Shown here piece after piece: positions 8,501-17,477 of a stretch of DNA of 64,000 nucleotides. This DNA is from Clostridium celatum DSM 1785. Lineage in GTDB: Bacteria; Bacillota; Clostridia; Clostridiales; Clostridiaceae. The translations under genes were made by a program, and so were the position numbers. The stretch is from positions 76,621 through 140,620 of the forward strand of contig NZ_KB291649.1 in assembly GCF_000320405.1 (NCBI RefSeq), written 5' to 3'. The notes beneath the pieces were generated by a model. The model was given only the letters and a program-made list of their open reading frames with translations, made no database searches and was not told the origin of the DNA. Each line of letters opens with the position of its first letter. Position 1 is the stretch's first letter.

Positions 8501-10210
8501 TTAGTTAGCTTTTGCATATTTATTTAAATTATTATAAATTCCCTTCTTTTTGATTAACTCATCATGGCTTCCTCTTTCCTCAATTCCATTATCAGTTAAT
8601 ACTATTATTTCATCTGCATTTTTAATAGTTGATAATCTATGTGCCACAACTATTGTTGTCCTATTTTTACAAAGCTCTTCTAAAGATTTTTGGATTAAAT
8701 ATTCAGTTACATTATCTAATGCCGATGTAGCTTCATCTAAAATTAATATAGGTGGATTTTTCAAAAATACTCTTGCTATAGAAATTCTTTGTTTTTGTCC
8801 ACCAGATAATTTCACACCTCTTTCCCCAATAAAAGTATCATATCCATCCTTTAAACTCATTATAAACTCATGAATATTAGCTTTTTTTGCAGCTTCAATA
8901 ATCTCTTCATCTGTTGCATCTAACTTACCATAGCTTATATTTTCTTTTATTGTTCCTGTATACAAAAATACATCCTGTTGAACTATACCTATATTTTGTC
9001 TTAATGAATCTAACTTTAAATCATAAATGCTAGTCCCATCAATTTTAATATCTCCACTATCAACATCATAAAACCTTGGTATTAAACTACAAAAAGTTGT
9101 TTTTCCTCCACCAGAAGGTCCAACTAAAGCTAACATTTTTCCACTATCAATAGATAAAGAAAGTCCATCTAAAATTTTTTCATTTTCATATGCAAAAGTA
9201 ACATTATCAAAAGTTATTTTTCCTTGTACTTCCTTAAGTTCTATTGCATTATCTTTTTCCTTTTCGCATTCAACTTCCATAATATCCATAAATCTTTTAA
9301 AGCCTGTCATTCCATTTTGATATTGCTCAACAAAATTTATAAGTTTCTTTATTGGGTCAGTAAATAATTTTACGTATAAAAGATATGCAAAAAAATCTCC
9401 TAAATTTATTGTTCCATAATAAGTAAATACTCCACCAGCAATAAGAACTACATAATCAAGTATATCTACTCCAAAATTAACACCTGAAAAATACTCAGCC
9501 ATAACTTTATAAGCCTGTCTTCTTACTTCCTTAAATCTATTATTACCATCATTAAATTTTTTCTTTTCATACTCATGAGCAACAAAAGCTTTAGAAATTC
9601 TAATTCCTGCTATTGAATTTTCTAATGTAGAATTTATTTCTGAAGTATGTACTCTAGTTTCCATAAAGCATTTATTCATTTTTTCTCTTTTCTTTAAAGT
9701 ATAAATAACTATAAAAGGAACAAATGCAAATATAATAATAGTAAGTGGAACATTAATTGTACATAAAATTATAAATGATCCTAAAAACATTATAATTGAT
9801 ATAAATAAATCTTCTGGACCATGATGAGCAAGCTCTGATACCTCCATAAGATCATTAACCATTCTACTCATTAAATCACCTGATTTATTATTATCAAAAT
9901 ATGAATTTGGTAAATTTTCAAGATGATTAAACATATCTCTTCTCATATCACCTTGCATTCCAACACCAACAAGATGTCCAAAATATTGCATGAAATACGT
10001 ACATCCCGCTTTTACTAAATACAGTATTATTAGAACTATAGCAAATATCCCTATTACTTTAATATCATTATTAGGAATTGCTTCATTTACTAAATTTCTA
10101 GTCATCATTGGATATATTAAATTGCATATTGTTGCCACAGTTGCAACTAACAAATCTAAAAAGAATAATGTTTTATATGGTTTATAATATGATATAAATT
10201 TTTTTATCAT
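8501..10210 (-). CDS. ABC transporter, fused permease and ATPase
   Basis: A 569-residue half-transporter of the exporter type. Six membrane segments fill about residues 15-300, followed by a nucleotide-binding domain with Walker A GPSGGGKTT (364-372), the LSGGQ signature (468-472) and Walker B ILILDEATSALD (about 488-499). Such half-transporters work as dimers and export drugs, lipids or peptides; the substrate cannot be predicted here. It is a single gene rather than the usual adjacent heterodimer pair, which suggests a homodimer (inference). The start at 10210 has a GGGGAGGG site. A terminator lies just upstream, so it has its own promoter, and trxA downstream has another. Confidence 0.92.
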   Translation of the reverse strand: MIKKFISYYKPYKTLFFLDLLVATVATICNLIYPMMTRNLVNEAIPNNDIKVIGIFAIVLIILYLVKAGCTYFMQYFGHLVGVGMQGDMRRDMFNHLENLPNSYFDNNKSGDLMSRMVNDLMEVSELAHHGPEDLFISIIMFLGSFIILCTINVPLTIIIFAFVPFIVIYTLKKREKMNKCFMETRVHTSEINSTLENSIAGIRISKAFVAHEYEKKKFNDGNNRFKEVRRQAYKVMAEYFSGVNFGVDILDYVVLIAGGVFTYYGTINLGDFFAYLLYVKLFTDPIKKLINFVEQYQNGMTGFKRFMDIMEVECEKEKDNAIELKEVQGKITFDNVTFAYENEKILDGLSLSIDSGKMLALVGPSGGGKTTFCSLIPRFYDVDSGDIKIDGTSIYDLKLDSLRQNIGIVQQDVFLYTGTIKENISYGKLDATDEEIIEAAKKANIHEFIMSLKDGYDTFIGERGVKLSGGQKQRISIARVFLKNPPILILDEATSALDNVTEYLIQKSLEELCKNRTTIVVAHRLSTIKNADEIIVLTDNGIEERGSHDELIKKKGIYNNLNKYAKAN

Positions 10211-10241
10211 TACACCCTCCCCTTTTCTATATTACAAAAAT

Positions 10242-10270
10242 AAGAACAAGGAACTGTACACCTTGTTCTT
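10242..10270 (-). terminator. terminator of the Nudix-like gene
   Basis: AAGAACAAGG and CCTTGTTCTT form a perfect ten-base stem with a nine-base loop. On the minus strand it is followed by TATTTTTGT, 68 bases after the Nudix-like stop codon. Confidence 0.8.
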
Positions 10271-10337
10271 TAAAATATTATTATGTAAAAATCTAAAAAC
10301 ATTTCTTATTATTTAACGTTCAAAATTTGCTTTTATT

Positions 10338-10715
10338 TTAATTATTAAAGAAATCTTCTAAAATTTTCATATCTTCATCATTAAATTTATAGTTACTAAC
10401 TTCTTTTTTATTTATCCACTTAATACAATTTATATTTCTATGGCAAGTCATATATTCTTTTACAGTGCCCTTAAAAACTTTTAGTGTTTCTTCTGTTTCT
10501 CCTAATTTATATTCTTTAAAAGGTTCTAAATCAAATATAGTACATTTTAATTCTTTATCTATAGCTTTACAAATACACTTATCCTCTGTTTCTTTCCCTT
10601 TCATTTCTTTTCCAAATAATCCCCAAATTTTATCTACCTTTTTTCCTCTCTCTGCTATTAGCACATTATTAAAGTCATCATAAATAACAATTGAACATCT
10701 TACTACTTTCCCCAT
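10338..10715 (-). CDS. degenerate Nudix-fold protein
   Basis: A 125-residue protein whose strand order (RCSIVIYDDFNNVLIAERG, then KIWGLFG) matches the Nudix fold, which hydrolyses nucleoside diphosphates linked to other groups. The Nudix box is damaged: the lead Gly is Lys36, and the REUxEE helix reads KAIDKE, so Arg and two of its Glu residues are replaced, while Glu42 and Glu55 remain. Metal-dependent hydrolysis is therefore doubtful. The ATG at 10715 is chosen over an upstream TTG because the GGAGG site lies within the codons that the longer form would add. The neighbours give no clue to a substrate. Confidence 0.68.
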   Translation of the reverse strand: MGKVVRCSIVIYDDFNNVLIAERGKKVDKIWGLFGKEMKGKETEDKCICKAIDKELKCTIFDLEPFKEYKLGETEETLKVFKGTVKEYMTCHRNINCIKWINKKEVSNYKFNDEDMKILEDFFNN

Positions 10716-10900
10716 TTGTACCTCCAATAATATAAATATTAGCTTATGCTATACCTGTATACTTAATATTAATTATAATACCTTTAAATAGATTTTTAAA
10801 TATTTTTTTACATAAATATGCTAAATTTTAGCTTATTTTGCTTTAATTATCTGTATATACTTGTAATTTATGGATAATAATTATATAGGAGGTGATTTTT

Positions 10901-11485
10901 TTGATTATTAAATATATTCCACTTTTAGTACTATTATTTTTTTCCTTAAAACTTTTAATTTCATACGTAGAAAAATCTACAAATTCCTTAAAAAACAAAG
11001 TAGAGGATTCTAAAATAGAAAATGGTATTTTATCAATAAAAGATTTGCAAAAAAATAATTATGATAGATTTATAAAAACAATAGAATATTATTTGAAATT
11101 TAATGGCTTTACCAATATATCATTAATTGAAAATGGAACTAGTGAATTAACAAGCTTTACAGCAACTTTAAATAATGAAAAAATCTATATAAGTTGTTCT
11201 CAAAATACTTTACTTGGTAAAGAAGCTAAAGATGAAGATAATTGGTCATTAACAGGCAGACCTGATATCCAATGCTTTTTAGCTAGAATAATTAGCAATA
11301 ATTATTCTAAAGGTATTTTTATTACTAACAGTTCATTTACCCCATTAGCCATTGATTTTGTTAATGAAGTAAATAATAAAAATTCTAATATAGAATTAAA
11401 ACTTATTAATGGCTATGAATTAACTAGATCAGTTAGAAACTTTAATGATTATTGTTTTAAGGAGGATTTAATTAATGAGGTTTAA
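10901..11485 (+). CDS. membrane-anchored Mrr-like fold protein, catalytic residues absent
   Basis: A 194-residue protein with one N-terminal membrane segment (about residues 2-24), a charged linker, and a C-terminal domain resembling the Mrr/restriction-endonuclease fold of the gene that follows. The core helix YDRFIKTIEYYLKFNGFTNI matches the family's first helix, and GIFITNSSFTPLAIDFVNEV matches its later strand-helix, but the metal-binding Asp and the QxK lysine are missing (TSFTATLNNEKIYISCSQN). The start is TTG 10901, with AGGAGGTGA ideally spaced; a GTG nine bases earlier overlaps that site. It overlaps the next gene by 11 bases, so the two are co-translated. Function is unknown. Confidence 0.7.
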   Translation: MIIKYIPLLVLLFFSLKLLISYVEKSTNSLKNKVEDSKIENGILSIKDLQKNNYDRFIKTIEYYLKFNGFTNISLIENGTSELTSFTATLNNEKIYISCSQNTLLGKEAKDEDNWSLTGRPDIQCFLARIISNNYSKGIFITNSSFTPLAIDFVNEVNNKNSNIELKLINGYELTRSVRNFNDYCFKEDLINEV

Positions 11486-11993
11486 TACATTATTTGGTTA
11501 TTTTATATTAATAACATTTTCTCCTTTAATAGGAAAATTAATTAAAAATATTATTTTACTTTATAAGCAATATAAAAAATTTAAAACGCCTAATTCATTG
11601 GTACAATTAATATATAGGCTAACCCCTTATGAATTTGAAATTTGGAGTGGTGAATACCTTACAAAATTAGGCTTTACTAATGTAACTGTACTTCCTTTAG
11701 AAATGGATGGAGAGAAGGACATAATTTGCTATAAAAATAATGAAAAATACTATGTAAAATGTAAGAGGTATTCTCTAACTAACTCAGTTACTTTATATCA
11801 AGCAGAAAAATTATTAGGTGCAATGATTGCTGATGATGTAGATAATGGAATAATAATCACAACAGGACATATTTCAAAGGATGCTAAAGCTTTCTTATCT
11901 TCATTAAAAAAACCCTATAATATAGATATAATAAGTGCTGATGATTTAACCTTAACATATTCCCAATACATTTTAGAAACTAAAACTTCCTAA
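11475..11993 (+). CDS. membrane-anchored Mrr-type restriction-endonuclease-fold protein
   Basis: A 172-residue protein with an N-terminal membrane segment (about 5-30) and an Mrr_cat-like domain (about 45-165). The motifs are YEFEIWSGEYLTKLGF (helix with Glu), MDGEKDII (Asp82) and YVKCKRYS (Lys97), followed by GIIITTGHISKDAKAF. The position usually held by Gln in QxK is Lys95 here. These residues are consistent with an active nuclease, unlike its upstream partner. It overlaps the upstream gene by 11 bases, with the GGAGG site for its ATG inside the upstream coding end. No methyltransferase or specificity subunit is nearby, so this is not a classical restriction system. A function in surveillance or defence is speculation. 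Confidence 0.75.
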   Translation: MRFNTLFGYFILITFSPLIGKLIKNIILLYKQYKKFKTPNSLVQLIYRLTPYEFEIWSGEYLTKLGFTNVTVLPLEMDGEKDIICYKNNEKYYVKCKRYSLTNSVTLYQAEKLLGAMIADDVDNGIIITTGHISKDAKAFLSSLKKPYNIDIISADDLTLTYSQYILETKTS

Positions 11994-12014
11994 TTATATT
12001 AAAATAAAAAAGCT

Positions 12015-12058
12015 AAAGACTATATCAAGCACACTTATTATAGCTTGATATAGTCTTT
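12015..12058. terminator. bidirectional terminator
   Basis: AAAGACTATATCAAGC and GCTTGATATAGTCTTT form a perfect 16-base stem between the convergent Mrr-like pair and cvfB, A-rich on one side and T-rich on the other. Confidence 0.88.
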
Positions 12059-12068
12059 TAATTTTCAC

Positions 12069-12908
12069 CTAAAGAAGTCTACTTCCTTCTTTGTCTTGTG
12101 CAAGCTTTCCTGCTTTCATAAGACCACCTAATGCCATTTTAAAGTAATTTTTACTAGTTCCAAAAGTAGCCTTTATATCTTCTGGATTAGATTTATCATT
12201 AAATTCCATAAATCCTCCATTTTTTCTCATATATGCTACTATTTTTTCTTGAAGCTCCTCTCTTTCACTTAATCTAGTTTTTCTTGGTGTTAATCCTATA
12301 ACCCCATCTTCATAAATTCTTTTAACTCTTAATTTCATTTCATATCCTGGATGAACTTCATCATAATATTCATTAGGTAAAACTAGTCCACGATATTTAG
12401 CATCAATTGCAACATTTAATGTTCCAGATGGTGTTTTTGAAAATACCATTGCAGTTACTTCATCTCCAACTTTAAAAGTTCCCTCTTCTGCAATTTCTAT
12501 ATAATTTTCTACTTCTGTAGTTGCTGCAAGTCTTCCTGTCTTATCTAAATATATGTAAAATAAATATTTTTTACCTGTATGTAATTTATATCTTTGCTCT
12601 TTTAATGGAACAAATATATCTCTATCTAATCCAAAATCAACAAAGGCACCAAAATCGCCTTGCTGTACAACCTTTAAATAAGCAACATCACCAACTGTAG
12701 CTAATGGCTTTTTAAAAGTTGCTATTGGTCTATCTTTAGAGTCTCTATAAATAAATACCTCTACTTCCTTTCCAACTTCAACTCCCATACCTTCTGCTAG
12801 CGATTTTGGTAATAATACATCCTCTTTACTTTGTTTGTCAAGTAGATAGAACCCAAAATCTTTTTCTCTATCCACTAATAAAGTATTATACTCACCTATT
12901 CTTAACAT
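12069..12908 (-). CDS. cvfB: S1-domain RNA-binding protein, CvfB family
   Basis: A 279-residue protein of the CvfB/YitL family, built from several S1-type OB folds and a C-terminal winged helix (about 210-275, EREELQEKIVAYMRKNGG). S1 features are visible in VAYLKVVQQGDFGAFVDFGLDRDIFVP and VGDEVTAMVFSK. In staphylococci CvfB binds RNA and affects virulence factor expression; a general role in post-transcriptional control is likely here. The length matches the family. AGGAGGATAT precedes the ATG. It is eight bases downstream of the carbonic-anhydrase-like gene and shares a transcript with it. Confidence 0.88.
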   Translation of the reverse strand: MLRIGEYNTLLVDREKDFGFYLLDKQSKEDVLLPKSLAEGMGVEVGKEVEVFIYRDSKDRPIATFKKPLATVGDVAYLKVVQQGDFGAFVDFGLDRDIFVPLKEQRYKLHTGKKYLFYIYLDKTGRLAATTEVENYIEIAEEGTFKVGDEVTAMVFSKTPSGTLNVAIDAKYRGLVLPNEYYDEVHPGYEMKLRVKRIYEDGVIGLTPRKTRLSEREELQEKIVAYMRKNGGFMEFNDKSNPEDIKATFGTSKNYFKMALGGLMKAGKLAQDKEGSRLL

Positions 12909-12916
12909 ATATCCTC

Positions 12917-13420
12917 CTATTTTGTATATTTTTTACTTAAGTTAACATAGTTATTAGCTGAATTCTTTATGCTTTCTATTTCAGCTTCACTTAATTCTCT
13001 AACAACTTTTGCTGGATTTCCTAAAATAAGAACACCCTCTGGAAATACTTTTCCTTGAGTTATCAAAGATCCTGCTCCTATAATAGTATTCTTTCCAATT
13101 TTAGCATTATTTAATATTATTGATCCCATTCCAACTAATACATTATCACAAATTTCACATCCATGTATAATAGCTCCATGACCTATAGTTACATCTTTAC
13201 CTATTAAACATGGGCAATTTTTATCTACATGGACTACTGTATTTTCTTGAATATTAGTGTTTTTTCCAATAACTATTTTATTCATATCACCTCTTAATCT
13301 AGGTCCAAACCAGATATTAGCATTTTCTTCAATAGTTACATCACCAATTATATCAACACTTTCTGAAATATATGTACTTTCATCTATTCTAGGAATATTC
13401 CCCTCAAACTCTTTTATCAT
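12917..13420 (-). CDS. gamma carbonic anhydrase-like hexapeptide-repeat protein
   Basis: A 167-residue left-handed beta-helix protein of the YrdA/gamma-carbonic-anhydrase family. The repeat rungs (IGKNTNIQENTVVHVD, IGKDVTIGHGAIIHGCEI, VGMGSIILNNAKIGKNTIIG) carry the three metal-ligand histidines at their usual places (VVHVD, TIGHGAIIHGC). Family members bind zinc or iron as trimers, but many lack measured carbonic anhydrase activity. The C-terminal helix (SEAEIESIKNSANNYVNLSKKY) is normal. The start has an AAGGAGA site, and it is followed closely by cvfB. Enzyme activity is left open. Confidence 0.88.
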   Translation of the reverse strand: MIKEFEGNIPRIDESTYISESVDIIGDVTIEENANIWFGPRLRGDMNKIVIGKNTNIQENTVVHVDKNCPCLIGKDVTIGHGAIIHGCEICDNVLVGMGSIILNNAKIGKNTIIGAGSLITQGKVFPEGVLILGNPAKVVRELSEAEIESIKNSANNYVNLSKKYTK

Positions 13421-13553
13421 TCTGAATCTCCTTATGACCTTTTAAATTACCATAAAAGTTTAACTTTATTTTATCACCCTTTATAATTATTGTCATTATT
13501 TTAATGTATTAAGTACTATATATTAGTAATGAATAATTTTAAGAGGCGTATAT

Positions 13554-14582
13554 GTGAGTAAAAGTAAGCATAAAAATAAAATAATATTTGATCAAAATAA
13601 AATTAAATACTACTATGGTATACCTCATTGTCATTCTAGCTACTCAACGGGGAAAGGTACTCCTTTAGATTTATATGAATATGCTATTAAATGCGGTTTG
13701 GATTTTCTATTCATAACTGATCACAATGACTTTTTAATAAATAAGGCTACAATAAAAAGCAATACTGTGAATAGATGGACTGCTACTAATTATTATGCAA
13801 ATAAAATTAAAAAAAATAAAGAAAGCTTTTTGCCTATAGTTGGTTTTGAATGTAAAACAGTTTCTTATGGTGACTTAAATATAATTAATCCACTTAATTT
13901 TTTTAGTGGTACTGTTAAAGACATAAGATTACTTACACTATGGATGTTAAATAATAGTAATGCATTTATTAGCATTAATCACCCCCATAGAAACGTCACA
14001 ACTTTACCTTATAATGAAGTTTTAAATAAACTAATTACATCAATTGAAGTTTTTAATGGAAATCCTGCATCTAGATATACAAATCATGAGAAGCAATATT
14101 ATACTTTGTTAGATCAAGGCTGGAAACTTGGTGCTATTAATGGTCAAGATAATCATAAGGTTAATTTCGATGAATCTGAAAACCTAACTGTATATATAGG
14201 AAATAGCCTAAATAAGGACTCTCTTATAGATGCCTTTAGAAATCATAGAACATATTCTACAGAATCTAGATTTTTAAAACTTTATTTCACTATTGATGAT
14301 ACCTTTATGGGTGATACCCTATTTGTTAGCTCTTCAAAAATAAAATTTTGTATCTTTGCTGAGGATATAAGATATAAAATTAATGAGATTCAAATTTTAT
14401 CAAATGGTGGAAAAATAATAAAAAAAATAACAGACATAAATTTAAGCAGTATCAAATACATTTACGAACATACTACCTCATTGGAGGAAAACTGGTATGT
14501 TATAAAACTTCTTCAAGATAATAAAAAAGTAGCTATAAGTTCTCCTATTTTTATAAAACATCCTGATCGAAGTTACATCTAA
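13554..14582 (+). CDS. PHP-domain metallohydrolase, CehA/McbA-like
   Basis: A 342-residue protein with an N-terminal PHP domain. HCH at residues 25-27 and ITDHND around residue 56 are metal-binding motifs, and GINHPHRN-like and INGQDNHK segments (about 145-205) complete the metal site. The arrangement resembles CehA/McbA-type phosphoesterases rather than histidinol phosphatase or DNA polymerase PHP domains. The last 110 residues form a beta-rich extension. There is no signal peptide. The start is GTG 13554 behind AAGAGG, because the ATG two bases earlier runs at once into a stop codon. It is a single gene with its own terminator. The substrate is unknown. Confidence 0.78.
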   Translation: MSKSKHKNKIIFDQNKIKYYYGIPHCHSSYSTGKGTPLDLYEYAIKCGLDFLFITDHNDFLINKATIKSNTVNRWTATNYYANKIKKNKESFLPIVGFECKTVSYGDLNIINPLNFFSGTVKDIRLLTLWMLNNSNAFISINHPHRNVTTLPYNEVLNKLITSIEVFNGNPASRYTNHEKQYYTLLDQGWKLGAINGQDNHKVNFDESENLTVYIGNSLNKDSLIDAFRNHRTYSTESRFLKLYFTIDDTFMGDTLFVSSSKIKFCIFAEDIRYKINEIQILSNGGKIIKKITDINLSSIKYIYEHTTSLEENWYVIKLLQDNKKVAISSPIFIKHPDRSYI

Positions 14583-14587
14583 ATAAT

Positions 14588-14614
14588 AAAACACCAGAAT
14601 ATTCTGGTGTTTTA
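14588..14614. terminator. bidirectional terminator
   Basis: AAAACACCAGAAT and ATTCTGGTGTTTT form a nearly loop-less perfect stem followed by ATTGTTATTT, between the PHP gene and the convergent small membrane-protein gene. Confidence 0.88.
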
Positions 14615-14675
14615 TTGTTATTTCTTTTCATTATTTTTATTATTATTTAAATGTTTAACTCTATTTGGTTTTGCC

Positions 14676-14978
14676 TTAGGCACAATTTTTAATTTCTTTT
14701 TCCTTCTTCTTTGGTCCTCCAGTAGTTTGGATATCTAAGAACCATAAGAAGAAAGTTAATGTTATTATCATTAATATAAATGAAACCCACCAAATGTTTC
14801 TACCTAAAATCGTAGGCATAAACAGTTGTAATACAAAAAATGCAATTGCTATTCCTAAAGGTATATACTTATTAATCTTAACTTTTGAAAATATGTATTT
14901 TCTACCTAAAATCATTATACCAAACATGATTGCTAATATTATTACAAAATATAGTATTGTAAATAAAAAATTTCCCAT
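14676..14978 (-). CDS. small three-helix membrane protein, unknown function
   Basis: A 100-residue protein with three predicted membrane helices (about residues 4-24, 40-60 and 66-84) and a short lysine-rich cytoplasmic tail (GGPKKKEKEIKNC). I do not recognise the family. The ATG at 14978 is preferred because AAGGAG lies at the right distance; a longer form starting at 15008 would contain that site within its coding sequence. It is transcribed alone, away from the Lrp regulator gene on the other side, and ends near the terminator at 14588. Confidence 0.65.
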   Translation of the reverse strand: MGNFLFTILYFVIILAIMFGIMILGRKYIFSKVKINKYIPLGIAIAFFVLQLFMPTILGRNIWWVSFILMIITLTFFLWFLDIQTTGGPKKKEKEIKNCA

Positions 14979-15182
14979 CAATATTTCTCCTTCCTTTAAC
15001 TTTCTCATAGTATATATTACCGATTATTTTACATATTTTCAAGATACTTTCCCTTCCAAATTTTATAAATTGTTAATTTTATTATTAGTTTCGTAAAAGA
15101 ATTTTATTTTTCACTTCATTTTTCATATAATATTTGATAAAATGTATTAAAGATATTATAAATTTATTAAAGGGGTGTTATC

Positions 15183-15650
15183 ATGGGTTTAAATCAGTCC
15201 TATCAACTTGATGAATTAGATTTTCAAATTTTAGATATATTAATAAAAGATTGTAGAACTCCATATTTAGAAATAGCTAGACTTTGTCACGTTAGTGGTG
15301 GTACTATACATGTTCGTATGAAAAAAATGGAGGAACTTGGAATTATAAAAGGCACTAAAATATTATTAAACCTTCCAAAACTTGGATATGACGTTTGTTG
15401 TTTCGTTGGTATATATATAGATAAAACATCTTCATTCTCTGCTGTATTTGATGAAATATCTAAAATTAATGAAGTTGTTGAATTACATTTAACTACTGGT
15501 GATTACTCTGTATTTGCTAAAGTTATATGTAAAAACATTAGTGATCTTCAAGATATTCTACTAAATAAAATCAATGTAATACCAGGAATTCAAAGAACAG
15601 ATACAATAATTTCATTAAATCAACCAATCGATAGAAATATATCTATATAA
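15183..15650 (+). CDS. Lrp/AsnC family transcriptional regulator
   Basis: A 155-residue Lrp/AsnC regulator, a family that senses amino acids and controls their metabolism. The N-terminal helix-turn-helix is clear (LDEL DFQILDILIKD, then EIARLCHVSGGTIHVRMKKMEELGII, residues 9-56), followed by the ligand-binding RAM domain (about 68-150). The ATG is preceded by AAAGGGGTG. The gene is a single unit with a strong terminator; its target cannot be assigned from context, since the convergent neighbour is a P-loop protein and not an amino acid enzyme. Confidence 0.93.
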   Translation: MGLNQSYQLDELDFQILDILIKDCRTPYLEIARLCHVSGGTIHVRMKKMEELGIIKGTKILLNLPKLGYDVCCFVGIYIDKTSSFSAVFDEISKINEVVELHLTTGDYSVFAKVICKNISDLQDILLNKINVIPGIQRTDTIISLNQPIDRNISI

Positions 15651-15662
15651 TTATATATTAAT

Positions 15663-15714
15663 CCCCTCTCTAAAGTAGATAAATTTAATTATCTTCTTTA
15701 AAGAGGGGGATTTT
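15663..15714. terminator. bidirectional terminator
   Basis: CCCCTCT with TAAAG pairs with CTTTAAAGAGGGG across a 25-base AT-rich middle that also pairs, followed by GATTTTAATT. It lies between the Lrp gene and the convergent P-loop protein gene. Confidence 0.83.
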
Positions 15715-15734
15715 AATTAGTTCATAATCTATTT

Positions 15735-17477
15735 TTATAAATTATTTATTATATTAAATAATTCTATAGCAGCTTTTCTTGGTCCATTTTGTTCTTCACC
15801 CTTAATTCCTAAGCAAGTTTTTATTTGTCCAACTTTTACATTTTCTTTAAACATAATCTCAAAATAATCATTTATTAATATTTCCATTTCTTCTTTCTTT
15901 TGAGCTGGTCCAAATGGGTTAGCAAAATAACTTTCCACAAATCCTTTCTCAGATGTAGTCCCTTTTGCCATTCTTGGCCCTGATTTGAATAAATTAATTG
16001 CATCTTCTACATTTTCAAAATACTCAATAGATTTTTCATCTTTATTAACCTTAGTAAAGTTATTAGCATATAAAAATAAATCTACTTTATATCCCTTTAC
16101 AATTTCACTATATGGTGCAATTGGCATAACTAATCTAGCATTAATCTTATCTGGATTCATAAATATACTTCTATCAATTTCTCTAAATGCATACCCTTGT
16201 GATAAATCGTCTAACCTAACAAAAGCTCCAATCTCAGTTCCATAACCGTAAATTCCATCCTCTTTCTTTTTAAATGTCCCCATATCATCAAAAATAACTG
16301 TCATATTACTAATATATTCTTCACTTAAAGTACGAAAAGCTTCTAAACTTTCTGATTTACCTGCTCCACTGTCTCCCATTATCACTACATTAGCACTCTT
16401 TCCATTTTTCAATTCAACATTTACCATTGCACCATGTATAGGTAAATTTCCTCTTTTTATCATTATTAGGTTATGCAATGTTAATATCATCTTTTTCATA
16501 TATCCAAAATAATCAATTTCTTCTGAATAATTTATATAACCTAACATAATATTATTCTCATCATCATCATAAAATATAGTTTTTAGCTCTTCTTGATCAT
16601 TAGCTCCAAATACAAAAACTATATCTGGCTTTCTTCCTCTACACTCTTCTATCTTTGCCATTTCAAATAAATTACATAGAGTAATACCATGACTCATAAA
16701 ATCTCTATGAAAATAAACATATGCAATTAATTCTCCTACCTTTGCTGGATAGCAAAACCAATGATCCTTATTTATATGCATATACTTTAATGGATTATAC
16801 TTAACCTCAGTAAACATCCCACTTCTAGTATTTTTCTTTGGATATGTTATAAAAGGTGGTTCTAAAAGAATACAATCTATAAAATTAATATACTCTAGTG
16901 CTTCATAATCATTAGGTACTGGCCACAAAAGTCTCCCTATCATAACACTACAATTTCCACCTGCTGTTATTTGTCTAAATACTTGTGGACTTCTTCCTAA
17001 AACATTTTGTTCTACTTTTCTATAAAGCTTCAATATAAGCTTTGAAAAAGATGAATTTGCCTCTGTAAAATTCATAGCTGCAAGACCTTGACTCACCTTA
17101 TCATTTTGAATAATTGTATATCTCTCGAGATTTCTCCAAAATAAATAAAAATCTTCTATTAGATTTATAAACTCGTCCTTATTTCCTAAAAGTTCTAAAT
17201 ATGATGGATTAAGTTCTATAACTTCTTTAACGCCCATTATTGTTAAGCATTTAAAAACTTTAGTAAGAGTATCTCTTATCTCATTTTTATCCTCTGTATT
17301 TAAAGTTCTAACTAAATATCTATAAGATAGACTTCTTTTCTTCTCTGATTTTTTTAAATATACATTTAGTACCCTTCTAAATCCCTCACTTTCTAATAAA
17401 CTCTCAAAATTATTACAAAATTTTGTTGAAAAGTTTATCAGCACCTTATTATTGCTTATTGAAAATTCATTTTTCAC
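15735..17477 (-). CDS. HPr kinase/PEP carboxykinase-type P-loop protein
   Basis: A 580-residue protein whose second half holds the P-loop GDSGAGKSES (about residues 366-375) in a context (NLPIHGAMVNVEL before, MTVIFDDMGTF after) typical of the PEPCK/HPr kinase nucleotide-binding fold. The loop resembles HPr kinase (GDSGxGKSE) more than ATP-PEPCK (GLSGTGKTTLS). The N-terminal 350 residues match nothing I recognise. Similar clostridial proteins are often labelled phosphoenolpyruvate carboxykinase, but I see no clear PEP-carboxykinase substrate motif, so that label is uncertain. The start is GTG 17477 with a GGGGGGC site. It is transcribed alone on the minus strand. It may be a protein or metabolite kinase. 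Confidence 0.6.
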   Translation of the reverse strand: MKNEFSISNNKVLINFSTKFCNNFESLLESEGFRRVLNVYLKKSEKKRSLSYRYLVRTLNTEDKNEIRDTLTKVFKCLTIMGVKEVIELNPSYLELLGNKDEFINLIEDFYLFWRNLERYTIIQNDKVSQGLAAMNFTEANSSFSKLILKLYRKVEQNVLGRSPQVFRQITAGGNCSVMIGRLLWPVPNDYEALEYINFIDCILLEPPFITYPKKNTRSGMFTEVKYNPLKYMHINKDHWFCYPAKVGELIAYVYFHRDFMSHGITLCNLFEMAKIEECRGRKPDIVFVFGANDQEELKTIFYDDDENNIMLGYINYSEEIDYFGYMKKMILTLHNLIMIKRGNLPIHGAMVNVELKNGKSANVVIMGDSGAGKSESLEAFRTLSEEYISNMTVIFDDMGTFKKKEDGIYGYGTEIGAFVRLDDLSQGYAFREIDRSIFMNPDKINARLVMPIAPYSEIVKGYKVDLFLYANNFTKVNKDEKSIEYFENVEDAINLFKSGPRMAKGTTSEKGFVESYFANPFGPAQKKEEMEILINDYFEIMFKENVKVGQIKTCLGIKGEEQNGPRKAAIELFNIINNL

